A stretch of 64,000 bases of DNA from Lachnospiraceae bacterium (lineage in GTDB: Bacteria > Bacillota > Clostridia > Lachnospirales > Lachnospiraceae): contig SVEF01000015.1 in the NCBI GenBank assembly GCA_015057585.1, positions 23,629 through 87,628 on the forward strand, read 5' to 3'. Made by a program: the position numbers and the translations under genes. The notes beneath the pieces are model-generated. The model searched no databases, was not told where the DNA came from, and was given only the letters and a program-made list of their open reading frames with translations. This document shows, one piece after another, positions 53,102 to 61,272 of this stretch (positions are counted from its first letter, which is position 1; each line of letters begins with the position of its first letter).

Positions 53102-53950
53102 ATGGTAAAGATTATTGCAGACAGTACTTGTGATTTATCCAAGGAACTGATCGAAAAATACGATATTTCTATTTTGCCTTTACATATTCATTTAGGTGAT
53201 GATGAGTATGAAGACGGAGTGAATATTTTCCCGGAAGATATTTATAAATGGTCGGATGCACACAATACAACGCCAAAGACATCGGCAATGTCCATTGACG
53301 AAGCGATGGATTTGTTTCGCCCGTTTTTAGAGGAAGGAAGAGAAATTGTCTGCTTTACGATTTCAGCAGAAATGTCGGCAGCGTTTAACGTGGCACGTAT
53401 GGCAGCAGAAGAACTCGAGGCAGAAGATAAAGTTGCGGTGATCAACTCCGAGAATCTGTCGACCGGTATCGGTCTGCAGGTAATTGAGGCAGCGGTTATG
53501 GCACAGGAAGGAAAGAGTGCCGCTGAAATTAAGGTAGAAATCGATGAATTGAAAACACATGTGCGTGCAAGTTTTGTCGTGGATATCCTGACATATTTAC
53601 ACCGTGGCGGCAGATGCAGTGCAGTTGCGGCATTGGCAGGCGGCATGTTAAAACTTCATCCGTGTATCCTTGTAGAAAACGGAAAGATGCGCCCGGACAA
53701 AAAATACCGAGGAAAGTTAAATTCTGTGATTTTGGAGTACGCTGGTGATTTGGAAGAGAGTCTAAAGCGTGCCAAGAAGGATAGAGTATTCATTACCCAT
53801 TCCGGATGCGAACCGGAGACGGTACAAAAGGTCAGAGAATATCTGGAAAAATTACAACACTTTGATGAGATTTTAGAGACTCGTGCAGGTGGTGTGATTT
53901 CCAGTCACTGCGGTCCGGGAACGCTCGGAGTATTATTCATTGAAGAGTAA
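53102..53950 (+). CDS. DegV-family fatty-acid-binding protein
   Basis: 282 residues from ATG 53102 (AGGAGGG eight bases upstream; the in-frame start at 53069 has none). KIIADSTCDLSKELIEKYDI, PKTSAMSIDEAMDLF, STGIGLQVIEAA, LTYLHRGGRCSAVAALAGG and a C-terminal SSHCGPGTLGVLF are the DegV pattern. Family members bind a fatty acid and in some species act as FakB subunits of fatty-acid kinase; no FakA is present here. Confidence 0.93.
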   Translation: MVKIIADSTCDLSKELIEKYDISILPLHIHLGDDEYEDGVNIFPEDIYKWSDAHNTTPKTSAMSIDEAMDLFRPFLEEGREIVCFTISAEMSAAFNVARMAAEELEAEDKVAVINSENLSTGIGLQVIEAAVMAQEGKSAAEIKVEIDELKTHVRASFVVDILTYLHRGGRCSAVAALAGGMLKLHPCILVENGKMRPDKKYRGKLNSVILEYAGDLEESLKRAKKDRVFITHSGCEPETVQKVREYLEKLQHFDEILETRAGGVISSHCGPGTLGVLFIEE

Positions 53951-53969
53951 GGAAATAGGAGTTAAGGGA

Positions 53970-54004
53970 AAGAGGTTGTGCGTTTTCGCATAGCCTCTTT
54001 TTTT
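53970..54004 (+). terminator. Rho-independent terminator after degV
   Basis: AGAGGTTGTGCG pairs with CGCATAGCCTCT over TTTT, then TTTTTT. Confidence 0.8.
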
Positions 54005-54117
54005 CGGAAAGGATTCTTTTTGGGACAGGAATATGTGGAGAAAAAACTTGCATGGGAAAAGTCGGGGTAGTATAATAAAAAACAGTATTAAAAAGGGAAA
54101 AGGAGACTAGGAATTGT

Positions 54118-55104
54118 ATGAGTATCAGAGTCGGCATCATGGGTTACGGTAACTTAGGAAGAGGAATCGAATGTGCATTAAAGCAGAATAACGATATGGA
54201 ACTGGTGGCGGTATTTTCCAGAAGAAATCCGGACAGTGTGAAGATATTAACAGAAGGCGTGAAGGTATATCCTGTGGAAACAGCTGTCGCGATGAAGGAT
54301 GAGATTGATGTTCTGGTGCTTTGCGGCGGCAGTGCGACAGACCTGCCGGTACAGACACCGGAATATGCAAAGTATTTTACGGTGGTTGACAGTTTTGACA
54401 CGCATGCACGGATTCCGGAGCATTTTGCAAATGTAGATGCCGCGGCAAAAGAAAACGGCAATGTGGCTGTAATTTCTGCCGGCTGGGATCCGGGAATGTT
54501 TTCTCTAAACCGTCTGTATGCCAATGCAATTTTACCGGACGGAAAAGATTATACATTCTGGGGCAAGGGTGTCAGCCAGGGACATTCCGATGCTATCCGT
54601 CGTGTGGAAGGCGTGAGGGATGCAAAGCAGTATACAGTGCCGGTAGAGGCTGCACTTGAGGCAGTGCGTGCAGGAGAAAATCCGGAATTGTCCACAAGGG
54701 AAAAACACACCAGGGAATGTTTTGTAGTGGCAGAAGAGGGCGCTGATTTGGCTCGGATTGAGGCGGAAATTAAGTCCATGCCAAACTATTTTGTTGACTA
54801 TGATACCACAGTAACATTTATTACAGAGGAAGAATTGAAGACTCATCACGCAGGAATTCCGCATGGCGGTTTTGTAATCCGTAGCGGGAAAACGGGATGG
54901 GAACTGGAAAATACACACATTATTGAGTACAGTTTAAAACTGGATTCCAATCCGGAGTTTACGGCCTCAGTTTTGGTTGCCTGTGTAAGAGCGGCAGCGC
55001 GTATGAAAGCAGAGGGAATGACCGGATGTAAGACCATATTTGATATTCCGCCTGCATATCTTTGTAACATCAGCGCAGAAGATTTAAGAGCGAAACTGTT
55101 ATAA
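54118..55104 (+). CDS. ddh: meso-Diaminopimelate dehydrogenase
   Basis: 328 residues. N-terminal Rossmann motif VGIMGYGNLGRGIE, then LCGGSATDLPVQTPEYA, VVDSFDTHARIPEHF, ISAGWDPGMFSLNR and FWGKGVSQGHSDAIRRVEGV, all characteristic of Ddh. It makes meso-DAP directly from tetrahydrodipicolinate using NADPH and ammonia, serving lysine and peptidoglycan synthesis. TTG three bases upstream of the ATG is an alternative start. Confidence 0.95.
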   Translation: MSIRVGIMGYGNLGRGIECALKQNNDMELVAVFSRRNPDSVKILTEGVKVYPVETAVAMKDEIDVLVLCGGSATDLPVQTPEYAKYFTVVDSFDTHARIPEHFANVDAAAKENGNVAVISAGWDPGMFSLNRLYANAILPDGKDYTFWGKGVSQGHSDAIRRVEGVRDAKQYTVPVEAALEAVRAGENPELSTREKHTRECFVVAEEGADLARIEAEIKSMPNYFVDYDTTVTFITEEELKTHHAGIPHGGFVIRSGKTGWELENTHIIEYSLKLDSNPEFTASVLVACVRAAARMKAEGMTGCKTIFDIPPAYLCNISAEDLRAKLL

Positions 55105-55134
55105 AGATTTTTTGTAAGAAGAAAGGAAATGATA

Positions 55135-55965
55135 ATGGATATTCTTGAAATTTTAAAAGTGATTTTTCTTGGTATTGTAGAGGGAATCACAGAGTGGCTT
55201 CCAATCAGTTCGACCGGTCATATGCTTTTGGTGGATGAGTTTATACATCTTGAGATGACAGATGAATTTAAGGAGATGTTTTTCATCTTAATCCAGTTGG
55301 GTGCTATCTTGGCGGTCATCCTTTTGTTTTGGAAGAAGATGTGGCCATTTCAGTGGAAAGATAAGAAAAAGCCAATCATTATAAAAGAAACCTTTTCCGT
55401 GTGGTTTAAGGTCGTGGTGGCGTGTATTCCGGGAGCGATTGTGACAATTTTGTTTGATGATTATGTGGAAGCACATTTTCATACGGCACCGGTAATTGCG
55501 GCTACATTGATTTTATATGGTATTGCTTTTATCGTGATTGAAAGATGGAACAAGACAAAAACACCAACGGTAGCCACGCTTAGCGATATCACCTATAAAA
55601 CGGCATTCTTAATCGGATTGTTTCAGATTTTATCCATAGTACCGGGAACTTCACGTTCCGGAGCGACCATTATCGGGGCTTTATTGATTGGCGTATCCAG
55701 AGTGGCAGCAGCAGAGTTTACATTTTTCCTTGCAGTGCCGGTAATGCTTGGAATGAGTGCACTTAAGATTTTAAAATTCGGACTTTCTTTTAGCGGAACA
55801 GAACTTGCGGTACTGGTGCTTGGTATGGCCACTGCATTTGTGGTATCTGTGCTTGTAATTAAGTTCTTAATGAGTTATATCAAGAAAAAAGATTTCACTT
55901 TGTTTGGCTGGTACCGGATTGTACTGGGTGCAGTGATTTTGGTGTATATGTTGTTTGGAATGTAA
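55135..55965 (+). CDS. uppP: Undecaprenyl-diphosphatase UppP/BacA
   Basis: 276 residues from ATG 55135 (AAAGGAA eight bases upstream; ATG 55129 is too close to it). Eight membrane helices. Signature motifs VEGITEWLPISSTGH near residue 16 and PGTSRSGATI near 168 hold the catalytic Glu, Ser and Arg. It recycles undecaprenyl pyrophosphate at the membrane for peptidoglycan synthesis and gives bacitracin tolerance. Located 30 bp after ddh, so both cell-wall genes may be co-transcribed. Confidence 0.95.
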   Translation: MDILEILKVIFLGIVEGITEWLPISSTGHMLLVDEFIHLEMTDEFKEMFFILIQLGAILAVILLFWKKMWPFQWKDKKKPIIIKETFSVWFKVVVACIPGAIVTILFDDYVEAHFHTAPVIAATLILYGIAFIVIERWNKTKTPTVATLSDITYKTAFLIGLFQILSIVPGTSRSGATIIGALLIGVSRVAAAEFTFFLAVPVMLGMSALKILKFGLSFSGTELAVLVLGMATAFVVSVLVIKFLMSYIKKKDFTLFGWYRIVLGAVILVYMLFGM

Positions 55966-55966
55966 G

Positions 55967-56010
55967 AGTAGGCGGCAGAGTTGTCAGGAAAGACAATCTG
56001 CCGCCTACTT
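55967..56010. terminator. Bidirectional terminator between convergent genes
   Basis: AGTAGGCGGCAGA-TTGTC pairs with GACAA-TCTGCCGCCTACT over a GGAAA-type loop. Confidence 0.82.
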
Positions 56011-56021
56011 AGGATAGGCGG

Positions 56022-56792
56022 TTATGTAAAATAATGCCTGATGAGGTGTTCGATATCTTCCGGACCTAAGGGATGGTCTTTGGTTTCAAAGGTTGTAATC
56101 AGGTGTATAGAAGGGATAATTCCGTTGGAAGCATACTGTTGCAACTTGGTAATGGCGTTTTTTTGGTAAGCGGAATCATCCATCAGTCCGAAATGCTCCC
56201 AGTAAAAATAATCACCGGTTTTTGGGTGTCGTATAGTGAAATCGGGATAGATGGTAACAACGCCAAAGGTAAGGGCACATTCATAGCGGAAGGGGATTTT
56301 GTACATTTGAAGTAATAAGGCAATCATACTTTCGGATTTGGAACGGACGAGAAGACCGGATACTGTTTTGTATTGGAGTTGTTCCGGATAGGAAAGATTC
56401 TTTTTATAAGGAGAATTGACCCATTCTGCAAGTTCCTGACTAAGGGGAGTAAACGCTTCGTTGAGGAGTTCCCGATACTCCGGATTTTCAGTAAGAAAGC
56501 GATGCCAGGAGTCCGGTTTGTGGTGTCGTAAGTAAAAATCGAGTGCTTTTATTTCCTGTATATAATCTTTTTGCTGGCACAGTAATAGTTTCTTTTGAGC
56601 AAGTTGCATGGCCAGCGCTCTGTTTTTCTTTGGAATGTAATGGCAACCCTCTTTTGTAGTGATATACCATTTGGTATAGTTGCCTTGGGTGGTGCAAAAC
56701 AGCTTTCCCTCCGGAAGTACGGAAAGTTGCTTTTGAATAGCCGCCAGTTTGTCTGTAAGACGTTGATGTTCTTTTAAAACTTTTTCATAAAT
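56022..56792 (-). CDS. PD-(D/E)XK-nuclease-like protein with a non-standard start codon
   Basis: From the ATG at 56609 the protein has 195 residues, but coding quality continues upstream in the same frame (TIYEKVLKEHQRLTDKL, LPEGKLFCTTQGNYTKWY, YIPKKNRALAMQ) as far as a GGAGG at 56803-56807. No ATG, GTG or TTG lies in frame there; ATT at 56792 (or ACG at 56795) is best spaced. The full protein has about 256 residues. C-terminal half: VRSKSE, YPDFTIRHPKTGDYFYWEHFG is the E...PDF...E-x-H form of the PD-(D/E)XK fold. Function unknown. Confidence 0.7.
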   Translation of the reverse strand: MYEKVLKEHQRLTDKLAAIQKQLSVLPEGKLFCTTQGNYTKWYITTKEGCHYIPKKNRALAMQLAQKKLLLCQQKDYIQEIKALDFYLRHHKPDSWHRFLTENPEYRELLNEAFTPLSQELAEWVNSPYKKNLSYPEQLQYKTVSGLLVRSKSESMIALLLQMYKIPFRYECALTFGVVTIYPDFTIRHPKTGDYFYWEHFGLMDDSAYQKNAITKLQQYASNGIIPSIHLITTFETKDHPLGPEDIEHLIRHYFT

Positions 56793-56984
56793 CGTATCAA
56801 TTCCTCCTTTATATTGGGCTTAATGTGGTGTGCGGGAAGTCTGCATGGGGCAGAATATTTTGAAAAAAGAATTTTGGAAACAAATCTATTAAAGCATAAT
56901 TTGGGGTGTTCGTAAAGTGAATTCTGTAATTTTGGTGTGATTTTCTGCGGTTTTGACAGTGGTTGTATGTATGCTGAAAAAAAT

Positions 56985-57117
56985 GTGATTTTATATACAT
57001 TTTTTAAGGAAAATCTGTTATGAAGAAGTGATTTTATATGTATAGTGAAAAAAGAGAGAAAAATCATACGCAAGTATTGGTAAATGCGTATGGTTTTTAA
57101 GTGATTTTTATGTATAC
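56985..57117 (+). repeat. Three direct repeats GTGATTTTATATGTATA in the gap before araA
   Basis: Copies at 56985 (GTGATTTTATATACAT), 57028 (GTGATTTTATATGTATA) and 57101 (GTGATTTTTATGTATAC). Between the second and third lies a stem AAAATCATACGCA/TGCGTATGGTTTT. The ~650-base region from 56810 to 57477 has no gene; it holds these repeats, two perfect inverted repeats, a promoter and a tandem duplication. Confidence 0.55.
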
Positions 57118-57243
57118 AGATAAAAGAGAGATTTAGAAACAAATTTTGAAAGGATTGTTCGAATTTTTTGGCATAAAAAAATGAAAAAATGAACTATACA
57201 TACAAAGCAAAGAGGACCAGAATAGAATAGAGGAACGCCATGG

Positions 57244-57300
57244 TATTGTTTCAGTGAAAACTGAAACAATAATTGAGTCAAAACTTTAAAACTAAAGTTT
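57244..57300 (+). promoter_or_regulatory. Two perfect inverted repeats upstream of araA, possible operators
   Basis: TATTGTTTCAG-N6-CTGAAACAATA (57244-57271, 11-bp arms) and AAACTTTA-N4-TAAAGTTT (57281-57300). Neither is followed by a T-run, so they are not terminators. Both lie just upstream of the araA -35. Neither matches the known AraR consensus. Confidence 0.6.
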
Positions 57301-57315
57301 TGTGTGAAAAAGTAG

Positions 57316-57344
57316 TTGGATTTTCTTATGATTTATGATAAAAT
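57316..57344 (+). promoter_or_regulatory. Promoter of araA
   Basis: TTGGAT (57316-57321), 17 bases, extended -10 TGA-TAAAAT (57339-57344). Confidence 0.65.
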
Positions 57345-57356
57345 AAGTGGGAAGAT

Positions 57357-57464
57357 AAGGAGGAAAATCCTCTGCTCGCGTGAGAGCTCGCATTTTCCTT
57401 CGGAAAACTAAAGGAGGAAAATCCTCTGCTCGCGTGAGAGCTCGCATTTTCCTTCGGAAAACTA
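57357..57464 (+). repeat. Two identical 54-bp tandem units in the araA leader
   Basis: Units at 57357-57410 and 57411-57464 are identical; the first 8 bases appear a third time as the real ribosome site (57465-57472). Each unit has AAGGAGG whose GAGGA pairs with TCCTC three bases on, an arm pair GGAAAAT/ATTTTCC, and a hairpin TTTTC-CTTCGG-AAAA with a stable UUCG tetraloop. Confidence 0.92.
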
Positions 57465-57477
57465 AAGGAGGATTGAC

Positions 57478-58974
57478 ATGTTAGCAACAAAAAACTATAA
57501 GTTTTGGTTTTGTACAGGTTCTCAGGATCTGTATGGGGATGAATGCTTAGAACATGTAGCAGAGCATTCTAAGATTATCGTGGCAAAGTTAAACGAGTCC
57601 GGATTACTTCCGTTTGAAGTGGTTTGGAAACCTACTCTGATTACAAACGAGTTGATTCGTAAGACATTCAATGAGGCAAACAACGATGAAGAATGTGCGG
57701 GCGTTATCACCTGGATGCATACCTTCTCTCCGGCTAAATCTTGGATTTTAGGTCTGCAGGAGTTCAGAAAGCCATTACTTCACTTACATACACAGTTCAA
57801 TGAAGAAATTCCTTATGATACCATCGATATGGATTTCATGAACGAAAACCAGTCGGCGCACGGTGACAGAGAGTACGGTCATATCGTGACAAGAATGGGC
57901 ATTGAGCGTAAGGTTATCGTTGGACACTGGTCCGATAAGGTAGTTCAGGAGAGAATTGCTTCCTGGATGAGAACCGCCATCGGTGTAATCGAAAGCAGCC
58001 ATATCCGCGTGATGAGAGTGGCTGATAACATGAGAAACGTAGCTGTTACCGAGGGTGATAAGGTAGAAGCACATCTGAAGTTCGGTTGGGAAATCGATGC
58101 GTATCCGGTGAATGAGATTGCAGAGAGCGTAGCAGCAGTTTCTGCAGCAGATACCAATGCACTCGTAGAAGAATACTATTCTAAGTACGATATCTTATTA
58201 GAAGGCAGAGACCCGGAAGAGTTCAAAAAGCATGTGGCTGTTCAGGCACAGATTGAACTTGGTTTTGAGCGTTTCTTAGAAGAAAAGAATTATCATGCAA
58301 TCGTTACGCACTTTGGTGACCTTGGTGCACTGCAGCAGCTTCCTGGTCTTGCAATTCAGAGGCTCATGGAAAAGGGCTACGGTTTCGGTGGCGAAGGTGA
58401 CTGGAAGACAGCAGCTATGGTTCGCCTGATGAAGATTATGACCCAGGGTGTCAAGGATGCAAAGGGTACTTCCTTCATGGAAGACTATACCTATAACTTT
58501 GTAAAGGGCAAGGAAGGTATCTTACAGGCTCACATGCTGGAGGTTTGTCCAAGTATCGCAGACGGTCCGATCAGCATTAAGTGCCAGCCGCTCTCCATGG
58601 GTGACAGAGAAGATCCGACAAGACTTGTATTTACCTCAAAGGAAGGTCACGGTGTGGCTTGTTCCTTAATCGACCTTGGAAACCGCTTCCGTCTCATCAT
58701 TAACGATGTAGATTGTAAGAAGGTGGAAAAGCCGATGCCAAAGCTCCCGGTAGCAACGAACTTCTGGGTACCGCAGCCTGACCTTTACACAGGAGCCGAG
58801 GCTTGGATTTTGGCAGGTGGTGCACATCATACCGCATTCTCCTATGACTTAACTGCAGAGCAGATGGGAGACTGGGCAGCGGCTATGAGCATCGAAGCTG
58901 TTTATATTGATAAGGATACAACCATCCGTCAGTTTAAGAATGAACTGATGTGGAACAGTGTGTTCTATAAGTAA
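57478..58974 (+). CDS. araA: L-arabinose isomerase
   Basis: 498 residues, the usual AraA length. FWFCTGSQDLYGDE at the start, GVITWMHTFSPAKSWI, LLHLHTQFNEEIPYDTIDMDFMNENQSAHGDREYG, GYGFGGEGDWKTAAMVR, SFMEDYTYNF, EGILQAHMLEVCPS and AGGAHHTAFSYDL contain the metal ligands (two Glu, two His) of AraA. It converts L-arabinose to L-ribulose. It stands alone; araB and araD are not in the window. AAGGAGGATTGAC ribosome site. Confidence 0.97.
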   Translation: MLATKNYKFWFCTGSQDLYGDECLEHVAEHSKIIVAKLNESGLLPFEVVWKPTLITNELIRKTFNEANNDEECAGVITWMHTFSPAKSWILGLQEFRKPLLHLHTQFNEEIPYDTIDMDFMNENQSAHGDREYGHIVTRMGIERKVIVGHWSDKVVQERIASWMRTAIGVIESSHIRVMRVADNMRNVAVTEGDKVEAHLKFGWEIDAYPVNEIAESVAAVSAADTNALVEEYYSKYDILLEGRDPEEFKKHVAVQAQIELGFERFLEEKNYHAIVTHFGDLGALQQLPGLAIQRLMEKGYGFGGEGDWKTAAMVRLMKIMTQGVKDAKGTSFMEDYTYNFVKGKEGILQAHMLEVCPSIADGPISIKCQPLSMGDREDPTRLVFTSKEGHGVACSLIDLGNRFRLIINDVDCKKVEKPMPKLPVATNFWVPQPDLYTGAEAWILAGGAHHTAFSYDLTAEQMGDWAAAMSIEAVYIDKDTTIRQFKNELMWNSVFYK

Positions 58975-59000
58975 AATTTCACATTCATAAAAATTTACGA

Positions 59001-59172
59001 GGCGGTTATTTGCGAGAGATTTTTAGAATTTCGTATCCATGTACGCCTGACTCTTCCGACAACGTACGGCTGGAAACGGACACGAATTGTCCGTTTCCAG
59101 CCGTACATTGTCTCAGAGATGTCGTACATCGGATAGCGAAATTTAAAAATCTTATTCGTGCAAATAACCGCC
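59001..59172. repeat. 172-bp long imperfect palindrome (MITE-like or structured RNA)
   Basis: Ends GGCGGTTATTTGC (59001-59013) and GCAAATAACCGCC (59160-59172) are perfect inverted repeats. Inside, ATTTTTAGAATTTCG/CGAAATTTAAAAAT and the centre GTACGGCTGGAAACGGACA/TGTCCGTTTCCAGCCGTAC (19 bp, five-base loop) continue the pairing, so nearly the whole element folds back on itself. No T-run follows. It has no credible gene. This fills the gap after araA. Confidence 0.8.
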
Positions 59173-59288
59173 GTGTTAGTTCTTAAAAATATCAAGACTT
59201 TTGAGAGGAAACCTTTCTTGTGTTTTAAACGTGGGTGGAGCGGAATAAAGATAAATCCCCGGATGTATAATAGTAATAGAAAATGTTA

Positions 59289-59339
59289 AAAACGTACACT
59301 TTGTACATTGTTGACAGAGTGTACGTTTTGTTCTATAAT
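59289..59339 (+). promoter_or_regulatory. Promoter with perfect 12-bp inverted-repeat operator
   Basis: TTGACA (59311-59316), 17 bases, TATAAT (59334-59339). AAAACGTACACT (59289-59300) and AGTGTACGTTTT (59318-59329) are perfect inverted repeats on both sides of the -35; one arm fills the spacer. This geometry suits repression by the product of the next gene. Confidence 0.75.
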
Positions 59340-59363
59340 GGGGGTGAAAAGGAGATGATTGAG

Positions 59364-59789
59364 ATGTTCATGGAGCAGGCTACAAATGTCAGAAAAGAAT
59401 GGAGTTCGTATTGCGACGGAGTCATTCATGACAAACCGATTTTTATCAAAAGAACAAGGGATAAAATGTGGTTTTCCAATTTAGAGACCATGTCCGAGAT
59501 TTTGCGTGCATACTCGTTTACGGCGATGAAATATGTGGAGAAGGATGGTTCAGTGACATTATCATTAAACGAAATTGATATTGTGGAAAATGGTGCGACA
59601 GAGCAGTTGGCACGGCTTTCTATGGCAAAAGCTATTTTAGAATATGCGGAAGAATATTATCAGAATTATGATATGTATTTTCATACACCAAACAGAAAAG
59701 GTCATGTGCCGTATATTTTTAAAGCGCTGATTATGGATGTGCCGGAGGAGATTGGGGAGAGTATTACATGCCTAGATGGAGAAAACTAA
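59364..59789 (+). CDS. Antitoxin-like small protein of unknown function
   Basis: 141 residues from ATG 59364 (GGAG nine bases upstream). EWSSYCDGVIHDKPIFIKRTRDKMWFSNLE (~10-40) resembles the beta-hairpin region of Phd/YefM-like antitoxins, with a basic IKRTRD element; the rest is helical (QLARLSMAKAILEYAEEYY). No toxin gene follows; the next gene is convergent. The palindromic operator supports a DNA-binding autoregulator. Family not certain. Confidence 0.5.
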   Translation: MFMEQATNVRKEWSSYCDGVIHDKPIFIKRTRDKMWFSNLETMSEILRAYSFTAMKYVEKDGSVTLSLNEIDIVENGATEQLARLSMAKAILEYAEEYYQNYDMYFHTPNRKGHVPYIFKALIMDVPEEIGESITCLDGEN

Positions 59790-59835
59790 AAGAAGCAGTT
59801 ACAGGTAACACAGGAATACTTTAATTCGCATATAT

Positions 59836-59876
59836 AAAAAACATCGTTACTTTAAACCGGTAACGATGTTTTTTTA
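59836..59876. terminator. Bidirectional terminator between convergent genes
   Basis: AAAAAACATCGTTAC pairs with GTAACGATGTTTTTTT over a nine-base loop. Confidence 0.88.
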
Positions 59877-59884
59877 TATAAGGA

Positions 59885-60961
59885 TTATTGATCCGTATCA
59901 TCCGTTTTCGATTTACGCGACCGTAAACTGCCCTCAGGAAGCAGGAAGCGACGTAATTGCTGGAACATAACAAGCAAAAAGAAATGTACCACCGTGTCCG
60001 CAGGAATTTGTACAAAATTCTTGAGGGTACGTGCCGGAAGTATTGCCCAGAAAGCTTTTCCGTAATAGATGGAGTATAAATAGGTGCCAAACAAAATGTT
60101 CAGGAATATTTTAACAATAACCTGTGCGATAAAAATCAGGGTAAATGAGTGAAGATTTGTTTTTATCCAGGAACCGGCAGTGGCGTGATGCGGTTTTTTG
60201 ATGGACAAATTGTAATAAAGTGTACCGTAAATCAAACCGCCAAGCATGGCCTGGATATTGTAACCGATGCTGTATTGGTAGCCGCTCATAAAACATTCGA
60301 TAGTGTCTACAATGCCGGCAAAGATCATGCCGATGACGGGACCAAACAGAAAATCAACGATGCGGTTCGGAAGTCCCGAAATTCCCACCTGAAACAAAGG
60401 AATTTGAAACGAGGCAAAATTTAAAGCAACAGCAAGAGCTGCCATCATGCCGCATATAACGAGATTCCTGGTGTTGAATAAATGTTTGACCGAGTCTATA
60501 TACAGGTATTTCAATTTTGCAATAAAGTTACCTCGAAGCATGCAGTAAAAACGGAAGACAAGGAGTATTACATTTAGTCCCACATAGCAGTAAAGCGGTA
60601 TGGTAAAGCAGGAAATGTGAGCAGGAATCAACGGAGGAAGCAGGTAAACAAGCAATGCAACGTTTCCGAGGAATCCCAGTAAAACGAGGAAAAAGGAAGC
60701 GTCCTCCTTGTCAAATAATGATAAAATGATAGAAATGGTATAAAAAACAAGGGAAATAAAAAAAGGAAGATACAAATAAAGAGGCAACTCCGCTTTATAG
60801 TTTCCCGTTTGCAAAAGGGTATCCTGCACCTTAAGAAGATTGAAAAAGGTTACGGATACAGATTCAAGTTGCAGCATCGGCAGAAAGGCACAGATGAGTG
60901 TGCTTAAGGCCAGTGCCGATGAAATGATTTTTTTTGTGGTGATTGGCTTGGTTTCCGGCAT
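59885..60961 (-). CDS. folT: Folate ECF-transporter S component (FolT) with extra N-terminal membrane region
   Basis: 358 residues, twice the normal length of an S component. Residues ~165-345 are FolT-like: FQVGISGLPNRIVDFLFGPVIGMIFAGIVDTIECFM and GYNIQAMLGGLIYGTLYY (LP...fGP...G...D and G-GLIYG elements). Residues 1-160 have four more membrane helices of unknown role. It binds folate and works with shared EcfA/EcfT, which are not here. AAGGAGGAG ribosome site and a THF riboswitch upstream confirm the assignment. Confidence 0.85.
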   Translation of the reverse strand: MPETKPITTKKIISSALALSTLICAFLPMLQLESVSVTFFNLLKVQDTLLQTGNYKAELPLYLYLPFFISLVFYTISIILSLFDKEDASFFLVLLGFLGNVALLVYLLPPLIPAHISCFTIPLYCYVGLNVILLVFRFYCMLRGNFIAKLKYLYIDSVKHLFNTRNLVICGMMAALAVALNFASFQIPLFQVGISGLPNRIVDFLFGPVIGMIFAGIVDTIECFMSGYQYSIGYNIQAMLGGLIYGTLYYNLSIKKPHHATAGSWIKTNLHSFTLIFIAQVIVKIFLNILFGTYLYSIYYGKAFWAILPARTLKNFVQIPADTVVHFFLLVMFQQLRRFLLPEGSLRSRKSKTDDTDQ

Positions 60962-61043
60962 AAAAAATCTCCTCCTTTACGCAGTATTCCGAGCGATATG
61001 GAGACCCATATCGGTACCTACATAATGGAAGAGCCATAATCCA

Positions 61044-61152
61044 ATATGTAGCAGCGGGATGCGAACCCTGCACCGCAAGCACTACGGCTTTTCGTCCGCG
61101 TGACAACTCCCTGTTCACGCAGCACTTAACGCGCAAGATTCTACTCTGCAAA
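61044..61152 (-). ncRNA. Tetrahydrofolate (THF) riboswitch
   Basis: On the minus strand: CAGAGTAGA, GCGCGTTAAGTG, GTGAACAGGGAGTTGTCAC, GACGAA, GCGGTGCAGG and GCATCCCGCTGCTAC, in the same order as the Streptococcus folT THF aptamer (GAGTAGA, GCGTTAAGTG, GTGAATGGGA, GCGGTG, GCATCCGCTC). Located 83 bases before the folT start codon. THF binding would lower folate uptake. Confidence 0.9.
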
Positions 61153-61210
61153 TTGTTTTTTTCAAAGCAGAAAAAGTATCCGTTTGGGAACTTTGCTACT
61201 TTACTCTGAC

Positions 61211-61239
61211 AGTATACTTAGTTACAATAGATTTGTAAA
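61211..61239 (-). promoter_or_regulatory. Promoter of the THF-riboswitch/folT transcript
   Basis: Minus strand TTTACA, 17 bases, TATACT. Confidence 0.7.
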
Positions 61240-61272
61240 GTAGTTTGACATAAAAATGAGGAGCAAACAGTT

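Noticed and set aside
57244..57300. Terminators upstream of araA
   Set aside because: The inverted repeats are not followed by T-runs and sit just before a promoter.
58995..59195. 66-residue minus-strand ORF
   Set aside because: It lies wholly on the 172-bp palindrome, has no ribosome site, and reads without protein-like composition.
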